Both the position numbers and the translations under genes were made by a program. From contig JAOVVO010000005.1 in the NCBI GenBank assembly GCA_028564675.1, positions 415,073 through 479,072 on the forward strand: DNA of 64,000 nt, read 5' to 3'. The DNA is from Onchocerca lupi (Eukaryota > Nematoda > Chromadorea > Rhabditida > Onchocercidae). The notes below the pieces were generated by a model. It worked only from the letters and a program-made list of their open reading frames with translations, had not been told where the DNA came from and made no database searches. The first letter of the stretch is position 1, and the number at the start of each line of letters is the position of its first letter. Below are positions 1-15,000 of the stretch, piece after piece.

Positions 1-3000
1 CCTTCTGTAATAATAGTATGGAGGATGCGAAGTTTGAGTTTCACGTATCTATTTTCATTATATTCACCATGTAGGACAATCAGCGGCGAAGTTGTCTTTA
101 CAAAATATTAATTTTAGAAGCAGGTTAATTGATTAGTTGAAATCTTTCATAATTGTTAGATGAATTTCAGATTAGATCTTGTGAAAAAAAAAAATTGGGG
201 ATATATTTCAAGATTTGTAACTATTCACACCTGCTTAACCTTAAATTTTTCCTGATTTTACTCAAAAAAAGAATTAATTTTTTTGCTCCATCATTCTTCA
301 GAATATACTGAAAAATTCTCTTCATAATTTTGCTGAAGAAACTGGAAAGGAAAAATCGATACGAATCAGTCCAAGTTGAAATTTTTTTTCGATTGAAATT
401 GAGTCCTAGTAGTGAGAGAAACCTTTCCTCATATAGATTGATTCGTTAATATGTTAATGTGTCGCATAATTTAGTCAAAAAGTCATACCGATATTCGACC
501 AAATGGAAGATCATCGGTGATTGCTAGACGACGCGGTGTGATGTCTAAAAGTTATAGCCATGGAGATCAGGCGGATTTTATCGCTGCTATCAGGTTTGGT
601 TCTGCAGTTAAATGAACTTTCTTTTTGCTTACATATCGTAATTTGTTGTTTTTCTGACATATATCACCAGCTTAAGATAAAAAGTTAGATTATCTTTTTA
701 AAAAAACAGAAAATTTCGATAAGTCGCATGATTTAAATTGGTGATTCATTGTCGAACGAGATACTTTTCTCTTTCATTACTTTTTATCTAAAAATGATGT
801 CAATTAAAATCAAAACTAGGTGAGGAATCGAATTTTCCCTACAATCTTCTTCAATTACTGCCATTGTGAAGCATTTTTTTCCAAAAATTTTTAGAAAGCG
901 AATTTTATCCTTCAGGATATTATGTTAAAATGGAATAGGTGCTATGTTGATATGTAACTATGAAAAAAAAAAGCCAACATAATTTTCTTAAACATTAAGA
1001 AAAAATTTAGCTACAAATCTATCTTCAAATAGTTTACACTTTCTGAATTGCACAAGATTTTTAATCTGCTCCTGATATTGTCCTGCGACTCATCCTTTCA
1101 TCTTACAATGCAATCATTTCACTAAATAGCTTGTTTCTGAACAAGCAAATGATTGGATTTGAAGAATAAATTTCTTTAATGCTAATTCGACTAACAATGA
1201 ACTAAACTTTGTGAAAAAATTGAATCCTCTGTTCAGTCTCATCCCACGCACAAATTCAAACTGTGTCAAGTAGCTCTGAGCGAATACCAAAGTATTTTTG
1301 GGAAATTTTGTTGGAACCAGTTTTGACTATGCCATCGATCATATCCTTTTCTTCCTCATTTCTTTTCGAATTACTTTCCTTTCTTCCTTTTTGTGCAATT
1401 GAATGTTTCATTGGAGTAAAACAATATTCGCGACGGTTATTTCTTGCTAGTTTTGTTAGCAGTAGTGTTTTCCAATGAAAGATTTGTATATTTGTTGACA
1501 AACAATACTATTTAATTTTACAATTTACACAGCGAGCTTACAGCCATTTCGTTTTTCCTACTTCTCTCTCATTTTCATTTATTGTGGAAAAATAAAACAT
1601 TCTGCAGTTCTTGCGTTTTACCTTTTCTTTCAACGTTTACTTATGAATTTTCTCATCTACTTACAAAATTAAATTAATGGATCAAGAATTCAACTTAATC
1701 TTAATAAATTACTGAGTTTTTACTTGAATTTATCACGATTAATTTTCCAATTTCGTTATTGTTGAAAATCGATACTGGTGAAAATTTTTGTTTATTCTTA
1801 CATTTCGAATATCATATTCTTTCAATTGATACAATAGAAAAACTATTCGCTATTTGCCATTTTATTACTCTCCTCCGCAATGTATAAGTTTTTAAAGTTG
1901 AAAGTAAGATTTCTTCATATTGCACTTGGCGAACACCGCTAGGAATATTAATTTCAACCATGTTTTTAAGTAATTGGACTTTAAGCGTAATGATCAGACT
2001 CAAAGTTAAATTAGAAAGTATCTTTTAATTGATTCTAACATTAAATACCATTTCAGGGATCCAAATGGCTATTTACAGTAAGTGCAGAAATTTTTAATTG
2101 TATACTCAGCTTATGTTTTAGATTTGGACAGATTCCATCACATTCATCGGAAAATTATCTTAACAATATAAAAAAATTTTTTACATTGAAAAAGGTCAGA
2201 GAAAAAAAGTACTTCACCATTTTCAGATGAAGAGCATGAACGATTATGTTTATTTAAATTAAATCAAAAAATATTCTCATCGGCCTTGATTTTTTATAGA
2301 GCTGTTGCTCAGACATACAAAAGATTCTATTTTTGTTCGTTATCTTGATTTAGAAATCTTTCAAATTTTAAATGAAATTCGATTACTATAATTTGGCTTC
2401 AAATTTGATATAATAATGAAAGAAAGTTTAGCATTAATTTTTAATAACTGACTGTAAAAGGAGAAATTTGTTCGAATCTGAATAGAAATAGTTTACAAAT
2501 GAGTGGGAAAACGGATAGTTGATGAGCTTTTAAAATGATGAACATGTTTTAATGCGATGCTTAGAAGCCGGTTTTGTGAACATAGAATTTTTCGGTGCCT
2601 GGCAGTGATGTCTAGTTGGATTGGTGGAGACAGTTTAAGTTTTTATTTAGGCCTTGCTTTTCTTAAGAATTACAGTATGGTGAATGAATAAACATAAGCT
2701 GTATTTCTAATTCTCAATTGTTCATTAATTTATTCATTTTTATTTTCACTTTTTCACACATTTTATTTAACTTTTTTGTTAACAAAATTTTGCAATTAAA
2801 AAATAATTTGTTAATCATCATTTTCATTCTGCTTCACAGTTTCGACCATCATTTTGAATGAAAATCTATAATTGATCAAACTAATTATACTTTTAGACTT
2901 GGTCAATACCGGATTAATTATTATCGATATCATCTATAAAATACGGATTACTCAGAAATGGACTGATACAAGAATTTAGTTAATTCGTTCCCTGAATTTT

Positions 3001-6000
3001 TCTCTCAATTTCAAATAACTGATTAAATTGTCACAAATATTTAATTGTTGTTTCAGCTGTCCTATGTTGTCAATAAGAAATGCACTTCCTTAAACAAAAA
3101 GATTAGGCAGATCAGCCTAATTCCGGCATTATGACTTCTGACACTGTCAATCTTCTTAAACTTCAGTTATTTCTTTTTCTATCCCATAATTCTATTATTG
3201 TTCCTTTAACAGATTTATTCTCTCAAAATATTGCATTCTTTGCTTCATCATCATTTACTAGTTTTTATAGAAACAAAACAACTTGTCATCTTTTCAGACA
3301 TTTGCCATTTTTTAAGATTTCTAGTTTTTTGTTCACAGAAAGTTTCTCTAGAAGTTCTAGAATATGTGTGCAGATTTAAATATATAAGTAAATTCTGAAA
3401 CTTTGATATTGAATTGCGAAAAGAGATAATTATCGATGACCAAGTGCATGAAACTATTTAACTATGCAAATGAATGTTTTAAAAGATAAATTTAATGTCA
3501 CTGTCACGCACTTGGTTAATGAAAACGTTAAAAATAATGGATCTGCTATATTTTATGATCAGTGAAATGTTATAATCTTAAATTATAGAAAATATTTGTA
3601 TTCTATAAATATTTTTATTATTGTATTAATACTTTATACACTAATCGTATGAATCGATTGATTTTTTAAAAGAATTACGAATTGAATTTCGTCCTTTTAG
3701 TCTACTGAAAGTTAAAATTTTGATGAAGAATTATTAAGATTAAGAATTAAGAATTCATCTAACTTCCATGTAATTTTAACTAAACGTTATGTACTGTTCA
3801 GGGCCATAGTCGTGTTCTACCTTCGCACTACTTTTTTGACAATTCGTTACAAAAAGGTCGAAAAATTGTTATCTTTTCGTTCTTTAATTCTTCTTCTACT
3901 AGGTATACTCATAATGGATTATCGACGATTTTGTTCTTCAGATGTAGAATTGATTTTCAAGGTCGTCACACTCCTTCCTTTCTTTCTAATTGAAAAGGTT
4001 AAAAATGTAGTTCATTTGTACCACTTATCAGTGAAATGTCACAACAAAATGATCTGACTGAAAATGTTAATTGATAATTTTCAAGCCACCATTTTGCTTA
4101 ATAATATTCATTTTTCGCATTTTCTTCCGCCGCAAAGTAGAAACGCCCTGCTTATATTTCGATTTCTCACCATTTCATGAATATAAATATACAACTTAAA
4201 ATCATCAGAAGATTTAGCACAATTCCAAATGATTAGAAGAGCTATCAGTTAAAGTTAAAAATGTAGATTAGGGATTGTGATCGAAATTTCGAAATTAAAA
4301 GAAATGGTTATGACCTGATTGTTTCTCTAGTTTGTGTTGTAAATAATAGGACAATTGAGTTGCTATTTCTTGTACTTTCTTGTTGAAGTGATTTTGCGAA
4401 AGGAAGTATTTTTTTCATAAAAAAAAAAAAAGATATCAATTAAAGTACTTCTCTCAAAGCAGTATTTCTCTCTTTTGATGAACAAAAATTTCTTCCGCTG
4501 AAAATTAGTCGACAAGTATTTTGCGAATTTCATTTTTTTCTTTTTCTTATCGATTCCCGAAAAAACTTGTACCAATCTATCTAAATAAATAAATTATATT
4601 ACACGGCAAAGAATTGTTACAGAATCTAAATCCGTCCAATACTTTTAGTTACCCAATAATAAAGTTCTTATTCTTTTCTCTTCCCCTCTAAAATACTACA
4701 TTTTTCAAACTACACAACTGCTTATCTTCAGTCATAACTTCTCAAGAAAAATTTTTAATTCTTAATTGCAAATTATCTAACGAATTTTGCTCGAAAAACT
4801 ATTTCCGAATTCAAAAAAAAGTTTGAAAGATGATATTTTTGCAAGTTGCTTAAATTTTTATTTATATAAATTCAAGAATTACTATTTTATACGAAACAAT
4901 CTACATTAAATGAACTTTTTTCAAAATCATTTGGCTTAATTTGTTACATTTATTGAAATCATATTTTGCTTCACTATTCTTTAGGGCCAAGCTGTAAAAA
5001 AGTTTCTTTGATATATAATTATATTACTTTTTTCTCGATCGACAAATTTATTACAATTTGTCTAATAATTTGTCATGCTTGTCGATGCACTGAGTCTGAA
5101 AAAAAAAATCCGGCATTTCCAAATATTTTTCAAAAAATCCGACATTTCTGAATATTCATTTTGGAATATTAAAAATGTCAGATTTTTGAATGATCCAAAC
5201 AGAGTGAATCGTAGTCTTTGCAGGAGATTTCTTTTTGTTTTTTTGAAAATTTCATTTTTTCTTATGGTTGTTAAATTTCCGCATTTCTAAATATTTCAAA
5301 ATAAAAAGAAACATGGACAAGAAGAAGAGTCTTTCTTATGAATCAAGAAATATTCGAATTTCGTTCTTTCAAGTGAATGAAATTTTTCAGTGAAATTTCC
5401 GTTTAATTGCAAATTTCTTATGTGCATTTCAATTACCTGCGCAACTCGGATCACTGCGTCATTAACTAGCCTTACTTTTGTGCGCATAAGATTTAAGTAT
5501 GATGTTGGATTTTCAGCATGATGTCGATAGGCATGGATTAGGCACGTTATTCAAAGGTCAAATAACCAAATTTGGGATAGCAAAGAAGTCTTTAGTCTAG
5601 TTTAATAATCAGATTAAAGTAGTGAATAGACAAAATAACTTTTTTAGCTGATCATATAAGATGAACTGTGAATTGATTAATTTATTCGAGAAATCGGATC
5701 AATACTTTTATAAATGACAATGTGAAGCGTTCTACATAGAAAGATCAGTAAGAAAAGAAAACAAACAAATTATTATAAAATTTAATTATTATTAAATGTT
5801 ATTTTCAATTTATCCATTTTTTTATGACAGTGCTAATAAAATTTCTTCTTCAATTTATTGTTATGGAATGTTATGCTCTCAATAATAATAATAATGTTAT
5901 TATTATTTTCCAAAACTTTTTTTACCTTGCAATATAAAAATTTAAACATTTTGAATTAAAATTTTAAATCGACTGATTTAGAGTCCGAAATTTTCATTGC

Positions 6001-9000
6001 TTATTTGAGATTGTTTATTTAAACTACAAAATTCAGTTCGAAACGAGAATAAAAGATCAATAATTTTATTGCATACTATGAAATTTATCTTTTTAGTTTA
6101 GTTGATTCGTTACATTTTTTATTATGTTAATTTGTATATTTAATTACTCCTAATTGCTCATATTGAATTTTTTTAGACGCGATATATCGAGAAACTTAAT
6201 GATGAAAAGTAATAATGCAGATAACTCGGTAGCTCTTGCGACATCGATGATCTCCGGAAATATTGATCATTATGATTCTTGCGACAGATCTCTACTTGTT
6301 CAATCGATGTGTGCTGGTAGTTCTGGTTCATACGTAACTGAGCAGGTTCGAGAACGTAGAAATCTTCCGAAGCCACCTCCACCTATTAAACCTGCGACAC
6401 TTAAAAACAAAATTGCTCATAGAACTATCCAGAATTCCATTCCATTAGTCTCACAACTCGAAGTTTCAACAGCTGACGGAAATTTGCTAAAAGTTCCTTC
6501 TAATACGTCTGAAACAACGGAACATGAAGAAGGAAATAACTGTAAAAAGATTATCTCAGAAGATGTCGCAACAGAATCTGATGTATCGTTTGAAGCAATG
6601 CGGATAACTGAAGAAGTTAAAGGAGTTGAAAGCGAAAATGAATCGCTCACCTCAAAATCTGCTCAAATGTCAAATAACAGGACTACAGCTATTAATAAGC
6701 GAACAAGTTTCATGAACGAAGAGATCAAGAAACCTAAAATGAAGCCACCGCCACCACCCATCCAATCTCGTTCTTCTCAGTCTGGTAGAAATAGCAGTAA
6801 AATTGAGACTATTAGGAAAAAATTAAATCTAGAAGGTATTTTCTGCACTGCTCAAGATATCGTGCAGAATACTGTGAATGATGGAGGGAATGTGCCATCG
6901 AATTTTCATCGATTTGAGCGATTTATAGACGACAACTGGCATATACCCAGGTAAATAAATATTTGTCAGTGGATTAATTTTTTTTCAAAAATATGTCAGC
7001 AATATTAGCAGAATAAATGTTTCCAATTTTGCGGATATACCTTTTTTTTTTGGAACTTTGCAACCTTTATACTTTAAATGTTTAAAAAATGTGTTAAAAT
7101 TACATGTTTTATTCGATGTCTATTGATCATTTTTCTAGTTTTACCGATTATTCCATCAGTAATTAAATGATGAACGTTAATATTATAATTTTTTGAAAAT
7201 AACAACATTTTAGTGTACCATCAATACCACCACCATTGCCACCGATACTCTCACCTCAGGATTCTATTAACGACGAGATGTACGAAGAAATTGAACAGCT
7301 AACCTGTGATGAGGTAAAATATTTAAATTATTTAGATTCCGGAAGTAATTGAAATATTTTCATAGCAATCATTTCCCTAACCTTCCATCATGTTTTTTAG
7401 CAAAATGACGAAATCGATAAAACAAAAACGATTGATCATCAAATCAATGGACAATTCGTACAGGACGGAAAACCTGACAAAAGGTCTGCAAATCTTTTTC
7501 GTATGATGTATTACATATTTTTTAACACTTTTTGGCTATTTAAAGTGAATATTTAGTTTCATATGATTCCAGCTTGCTTGATAAAGAAGTAGTTAAGTCT
7601 GAAGAAAATTTACATACGTTAGAAATGCGTAGACCGGGAAAGTTTATCCAAAGAAGTTTGGTTTTTCCAGCAGAAGCATATCTTTGGGAAATAATTTTTA
7701 ATACCGAGAATTACGAGGATATCAGTCAAATGCCACATAGTTGCAAAAAGAACAATTATATTTGTAAGAGAATAAGAAGAACTGAGAGATTGAAAAGCAA
7801 ACATTTACTTTTGTAGGAAAACTGATATACTGAAAGCAGGGCTAAATATCTTTAAACTAGAAATGTAAATTTCCCTTAAGAAGTTGTTCAGAATCTAGGC
7901 AACCGTGAAAAAAACTGTTTTAGAGTTCTTTAAATGAAAGTAGAGCAAAGAAAATGGAGAAAACATGGGACATTTTTCCAGGATTCAGGTGCTGCGGAAG
8001 TTATGATTATTTGCCTGTAAATTTGTAGATTCCTGGATTTTCTAGATGATCGTTAAATTTATTATCTTCATCCTAAGAAAGTTTTTTATACTTCAAACAT
8101 GTATTCACCCTCTTCAGTGATTGCACTTTTTTTTAAATGCTTAGGAGCGTCATATTCAAGATATCCACAGGTATAGCCATACAGGTGAGATTAATTCTGA
8201 TAATTTTTAATTTTGATAACTTTTAATCTTGATAATTTTTTTAGTGGCCAAGATAAATCTTATACTGATGAAGAAGAGAAGAAATTAAATGATAGCAATA
8301 GTGCCTGTTCAAGTGGCAATCATTTCGGAACAATGCTGCAAGTGCCGAATAAAGAAAAACGTTATGTGAAAAATAACGAAGTAATTTTTTAACGATTAAT
8401 TAATTTTTTCATTTCATCAAATCGCTTTTAGTAATCTTCACTTCTCTTTACCCCGTTTACTTATTAATTTAAAATTCTATTTCATTGTTCCTGAATTTTT
8501 GAACTCCATAACCCTATCTAAATCATTTCAACAACATGGGTAATTTTTTGCAGAAAAATTTTTCAAAGCCTGCTTGCCTTCAAGTTGTTGCAAACTTTTT
8601 TCCGAAAATAGACATCAGATAAAGTTCAACAGAACATGATGATGGAAAAGTTATAGTCATCATGTCTTATTCGAATTTAATGCTGAATGTTCTGAAAATT
8701 GTCATATTTATTAGCTGAAATTATATTTTTCAACGTCATATTTATTAGCTAAAATTTCATTCCCAAATCATTTTCATTAATTATTCATATCGACTATTGA
8801 AAAAATTTTGCAAATTCTAAAATAAAACTTTCTTAATCAATGAATAATTTTACAAGTTTTGTGATTATCTTTTTAAATATTATTTAATACTAAACAAAAA
8901 TAGCTTTTATAACTGCTTTATCACAAAAATTTCCTTTATACGACGAAATATCGAGTTGATTATGCATAAAAAAAAAATTTGTTTTAATTTAGATTTTTAA

Positions 9001-12000
9001 TTATTCATTATAAAAGTAAAACATAAACTTAATATAGACGAATATTATTTTTGATTCATTTCGAAAATGAATGCTTACATAAAAATACAAAAATTACATA
9101 AAAAAATTACGTCATATAAAAGTTGTATTATATTTTGCATTTAATATAAAAATTATATCAAAATGAATGCTTGAGTTCTAAATTTCTCTTGAAAACGAAG
9201 CATTCGTAACTTTATAAGTTCCTAAACATGCATCGATATCATGATTAGATAAATCCTTGTTAAACTTTTATTCAAATTTTGGAAATCCATTCTTTTTAGT
9301 GTAATATCCGAACAAATGAAAAAACAGTGGCAAATGAGAAAACGATGAAAAGACCTAAAAGTGCCTTGGAATTCGATAAATTATTACGAATTAAATCCGA
9401 TATTCAATTAAATATTACGAAAAAGGTTTCAATTTAGTTATTTTTCTTTCTGAATGATTAAGTTCAGAAGTAACAATCAATTAAATACATTATTTTTTAT
9501 TTGGTTTTCAACTTTTGACATTTTTACTTTTGAACAATAAGAATTATTTTTCCCAATATTTAGACTTAATCAAAGTAAATACCATAAAAATTACATAGAC
9601 TCTCGATTTTAAATGTACTGCCCGATTTTTAGCGAGATATCAATGCACGTTTGACTCTCGTCTCCGCCATACACTTCTTTTAATTTTCTTCGAATCGATG
9701 AGTGATGATTTACTTTTTTTGAATATTAGTCGATTGAGCGCGATTAGAAAGAGCATCGATTAATTTAAATCATTCTCGAAGTTCACTTTTCATCATGCTA
9801 TTGAGGATTTGTTAGTTGTTATTTATTGAAGAATCACATCTCTGAATTAGGTCACGGAAAGATAGGAAAAACAAATAAACAATTTTGAATGGTATACATT
9901 AAAAATATTTCAATTTTCCTCTCAATCGCTTCCAGCTTTCTATCTTCTGCGATTGCGTTTGATATTCTAAAAAAATACGTGTATCTTTCAATCTTTGCTT
10001 GAAATTCGAATAAAATGCGTATATTTTTTAATCTCTTATTCTTAGGGTACTGATAATATGATAGAGTTTTTGCCATCCCATCCATATCTCTTTAACGTAT
10101 AATTTCTTGTTTGTAATAATAATGTATAATCTTTTGATCGAAGTAAATATAAAAACTGACATAATCGATTTCTTTTCATCCGATTTTTGGTCATAAATTT
10201 TATTTCTTTATGATGTTTCCAGATTACTGAAAATATGCTATTAGCGAGTCTAATTAATTTTCCTGAAATCACTGAGATATGTACAAAAAAATTAATCACA
10301 AAACTGTTTAAATTATTTGTAAAATATATTCCAAATAATCATTTGGCTAATATTAGACAAATCATTTATATAGTTTTTTTTTTTTTTTTTTTTTTTTTTG
10401 AAAATTGCCCAGTAAAGCAGCAAATAAATAAATTAAAGGTTGGTCAAATCAAATTCAAAGTAAGCTCAGCATCGCAAGAAAGGCAACGATATAAACGATT
10501 TTCATCGATGTTGTATACTGATCGAGAAAAATTGAAAGATCATAGGGATGATAAAGTTTTGGCTAAAATAGACTTTCCGTTGGATGAACGATGTATTTAT
10601 GGTGATGTTTGGTCTTCGGATGAAGACGATTATACTGGCAGGAATGAACAGAGCTCTTTTAAAAAAGGCAATTTTTAACGAAATGAACGAAATTTGCTAA
10701 ATCAAATTGTTGCTATTTACGATATTTAGGAATTGATATGTTTTTTCCACTAAATTTCTGCATTTCAGTTTTGATTAGGATGTATTCCTTTTTAATTTAT
10801 CTAATTATCAACTTTTTATTTTTCAGAAGAAGCAAAAAACCAATCTAATAAAGTAGTTAATGTTGGCAAGAAAATGTCAAATGAACCATATTCGATGTTA
10901 TCAGAAATTGAGCAAGAGCTTCGTCTCAGATTCCAGACTCGTGATAATCTTCCCGGTAAATCTTTTAAATTAACTTATGATTCTGCTTATACTATGAGTT
11001 GGAATGTTTTCTCATACTTTCCTTTTGCTTAAAATAGCGTCCAGTGAAGTGCCGTTTCCTTGTTATAAACCAAATTAATATGAAGTGTCATTTTGATGTA
11101 AATAGAAGATAAATTTAGATATTGTGCTGGAATCAAAGAGGAGATCTCTGAGTGCCGATCAATTGCTGTATGACAAAAAAACCACAACCAAAACAGAAAA
11201 TGCATCAAGAAGTAGCTTCAGGCATATCCAGCGCCATAATGAGGACAATAATTATGGAATCTCTTGTCAGACTAAAAGTGGTGGCTTAAATCCAACGACA
11301 GATGGTTATGAGACTGTAGTAAGTTTTTTTACACCTAGATTTTAATCTAAGATTTAAAAAATATTGAACATAAAATATGAAGTAAAAATGCTATAGAAAT
11401 CAAGCTCGTAAATGAGCGTAAATTCGAAATAAACTTTAATTAATTAAAATTGCGACTCATTTGGAAGAGAATTTTTTAAATTTGCCGATACATTCAGAAA
11501 TCGTCATCAGAAGTATATATGAAATCAAACAGAATCAAATTGTAGATTTCATCAATTCAATCATCACCTGAACATAACTGCCTACCAAGTACATCATCAG
11601 ATTACACTCTAAAAGAAATCGATCGGTCAATTTATACTGCGAAGTTCATTTCTCTTTTTCTTTTTTTTTATGTAAAATTATTATTTAAAATTTTTTTTAA
11701 TAAAAAACTACTGTTTAAAAATTCAAAACCAGGAAGTTTAACAGTCGTCCGAAAAAATTAGTGATTTTTTTCAGAATAATTCCGGATCCACAGCCGCTTT
11801 ATCAAATCTATATGATGGAACAGAATGGACGATTGATTAATGAGGCTGAGGAACAAGAAGTTATACAACCGAATTTTAGTGGAATGAATATTTCCACGGT
11901 GAAAAAAAACTTTTCTTGAGCATTTTTATCTGATTTTCGTCCAAATGTTTCGTTTTGCACGCTCGCTTTTGGAAGATAAGAATAACTTCAGATACAACGA

Positions 12001-15000
12001 GCTACTTCGAGCGCATCAACCGATAGTGGACGCGGTGCAGATTGCTCTACAACGATGTCGCAGCTTACGTCTAATACGTCAATGAGACGTGATCGTTTGA
12101 TTGCAAGTAGCCATTTTGCTAGTCAGCGGTCGTTATGGTGTGAACTTGCAGAGGTGAGTCTCTTCTCTGATATCTAAAAATTCACTTTACTAAGGTCTTG
12201 TATATTTGTTCAAAATTGTCGTACTCAGCAATGTTTTTTCTTCCCAAATTAGATATCTTAATTAGTTCGATTTTGGCTCGGCGGATGTACCTTTTGGAAG
12301 AGATGGCCTTCGCACATTAAATTTTTACTTATTCTCGTTCTGGTTAAGAATAAAGATAATAATATTGATAGTGATGAAAGATAAAATATTTTGTGAATGC
12401 TAATCTGATCGCAAGATCATTCAGCAAAAAATGATCAGTTGTTTTGTTACCAACTCAGTGCCGGGCTATCAGTTGTTCTATGCATAATTTATCTAAAATT
12501 CAACATTTAATTAATTTTGGTTTTTTAACTGTCTGCTTCAAGACTTTTTTTGAGCTTACCTGATTAGTTCTAGGTAAGAAATGCAGGTTTACTGGAGAAG
12601 TTGGACGAAGATGCGAAGAAACTACAAGAAGCATATTTTGAAGTGATCACCAGTGAAGCATCTTATCTTCGTTCAATCAATATTCTAATTACCCATTTTA
12701 TGGCTGCTCCTGAAATGCTCGGTAAGTTTTTTAATTCTCCAGAAGTCTTGAAGGAAAAAGATTCAATGCTTATTTTGTCAAATTTCCAGGTTCCAAAAGA
12801 CCTTCATCAGTGATAACAAATGAAGAACGAAAGCAACTTTTCAGCAATATATTCGCTGTTCGAGATTGCAGTGAAAAGTAAGAAAGTCTTAGCTAATATT
12901 CCATGCATTTGTTTTGTTTTTTCAGAACTCAAGGCAAAAGGCAAAACAGATTTAGATAAATTTAAGAATTTGGTTTTAAATTTCAGCAGTATTGCTTTAT
13001 CCAGAATTGTGAATTTTTTTGCAGATTATTGTCAGATTTGGAGAATAGATTGCAAGAAAGTTTGGTATTGTCTGATGTTTGTGATATATTGTGTGATCAT
13101 TTTGAAACAAATTTCGATTCATATATCAAATATTGCTCTAATCAAGTTTATCAAGATCGAACACTCCGAAGACTCAAGTTTGTTGTTTTAACATTATGTT
13201 CGATTCACACTGGGATTTGATTTGTGACCTACTGAATCGTATTGCGATTGCGATGCGATCAGCCGTTATATTCTCATTACGCACTTCTACTTGCTTTCCT
13301 CTACTGGTTCGGAAGACTAAAGAATGTTCATATGATTTTTCTTCGGAAATTTCAAATTTTTAAAGTTACAGGTCTGAGAATTCTTCATTCCTCTCTTGCA
13401 TTCAGCGGTTGGAAAACGATCGTCTATGTCAAGGATTAGATATGCGTTCATTCCTGATGTTACCCATGCAGAGAGTTACTCGTTATCCACTTTTGATGAT
13501 TGCGATTCTTGAACACACACAGCAGGATTCAACAAACTATCAGACTGCTCAAATTGCGTTACATCTCGCTAATCGTGTATATTCTTTCTTTCAAGCATAT
13601 AAAGTATCGATTTCGTGAGATCAAAAGAAAATGAATTCAAGGCGGCTGTGTAGTAAATTGCAAGGTTTTCACCAAACAAAAGTTTCTTTTATTACAGAGA
13701 TTGAAGAGAATTTATAAAACATATATGTTTCTTCAAAAAGATAATGAGTAGATCTCATTCATCTCATAGTAATTTATTACTGTCATCTGCAAAGCATGAT
13801 TAAACTGATTGGTAGATTGCAAATTGATGTAGAAGTATGAATTTATTTTAAATAGTCGTCTACTATTTAGTTTTAATATAAGTGCACCAAATTAGGAACA
13901 TAGATCTAAAAATTATGGTCCAATCCTGTTTTGACTGAAGTTGCTATCTAAAAGTTATTAAATAAAGTAAAAGCAATTTTTAAAACAAATTAAGCAAAAT
14001 GATTCTCTCACTTGTTTTTTCAAGCTTGAATGAAATTTTTCTTAATTTTAGATTGTAACTTATTGCAATGAAGGTGCTCGACATATGGAACGTATCGAGC
14101 AGTTGCTGGAAATTGAACGCCGTCTAGTTTACAAATCATCTGATTTGAGGTATTTTGCATGATTTCATTATCAAGATTGGAGTTGAATCTGCAAAGACAG
14201 AAATATTTCACACCTCATTAATGCCATAAATGGATTATTCTACTGCTCTATACCTGCTTCATTATTGCAATTTCTTATATCTATTTCATTTTAGACGTAT
14301 TCCTCTGGTTTCATCGGGACGTTATTTAGTCAAGCGTGGATCACTCATGTGTTTAAATGAGAAGCATGCCAAGAAGCTTTTGCATACACGTCATCAATTC
14401 CAAAATATATATATATTCCTTTTTAGTGATATTATCATATTAACCAAGAAGAAAATGTATGCATTTTTCATTTATTTTTTTGCAAGTAATTACTTCAAAA
14501 TCATATCATACATATCGAGATAAGAACATACTAAAAGTTCAAAATTATAATAAAAGCATGTGCGATATATTTTTGCAATCCATTCATTTATTAATATTAA
14601 ATTCCCATGAGATTTCCCATAGCCATATGGTTTTATTTTCAGTAGCATAAGGAAAGATCGGAATTTTTTTTCTTATTAAATGAATCGGAATCAATTCCTT
14701 TGAATTCATTTCACTTTTTTATATTTTTTTATTATCACATAATCATCGTTTCAGTAATGGAACTTATATATGCAAAGATTATTCCGCAAGGAGATTTGTC
14801 GATATTGAACCGGTTGAAATTAATGATCCTAAGGTTCGTTCTTTTGCTCGAAATTTTCATTTTTTTTTTTTCGAATTCTAAAATTTTAAATTTTATTTCT
14901 GAACACTAATTGCCCGGATTGAATTGAGCAATTAGGTTCATCAGCTAGTCTTTATTGCATTTATATCAAGTTGAAATGCGAGCCAAAAGTGGGAATTTAC

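Noticed and set aside
10235..10678. 147-codon continuous ORF on plus strand
   Set aside because: It reads through a 21-nt poly(T) that lies in an intron. Exons 10223-10318 and 10421-10667 are real, but the polyphenylalanine between them is not.
12820..13191. 123-codon ORF overlapping the DH region
   Set aside because: It starts in a wrong frame relative to the conserved DH exons at 12790-12877 and 13025-13177.
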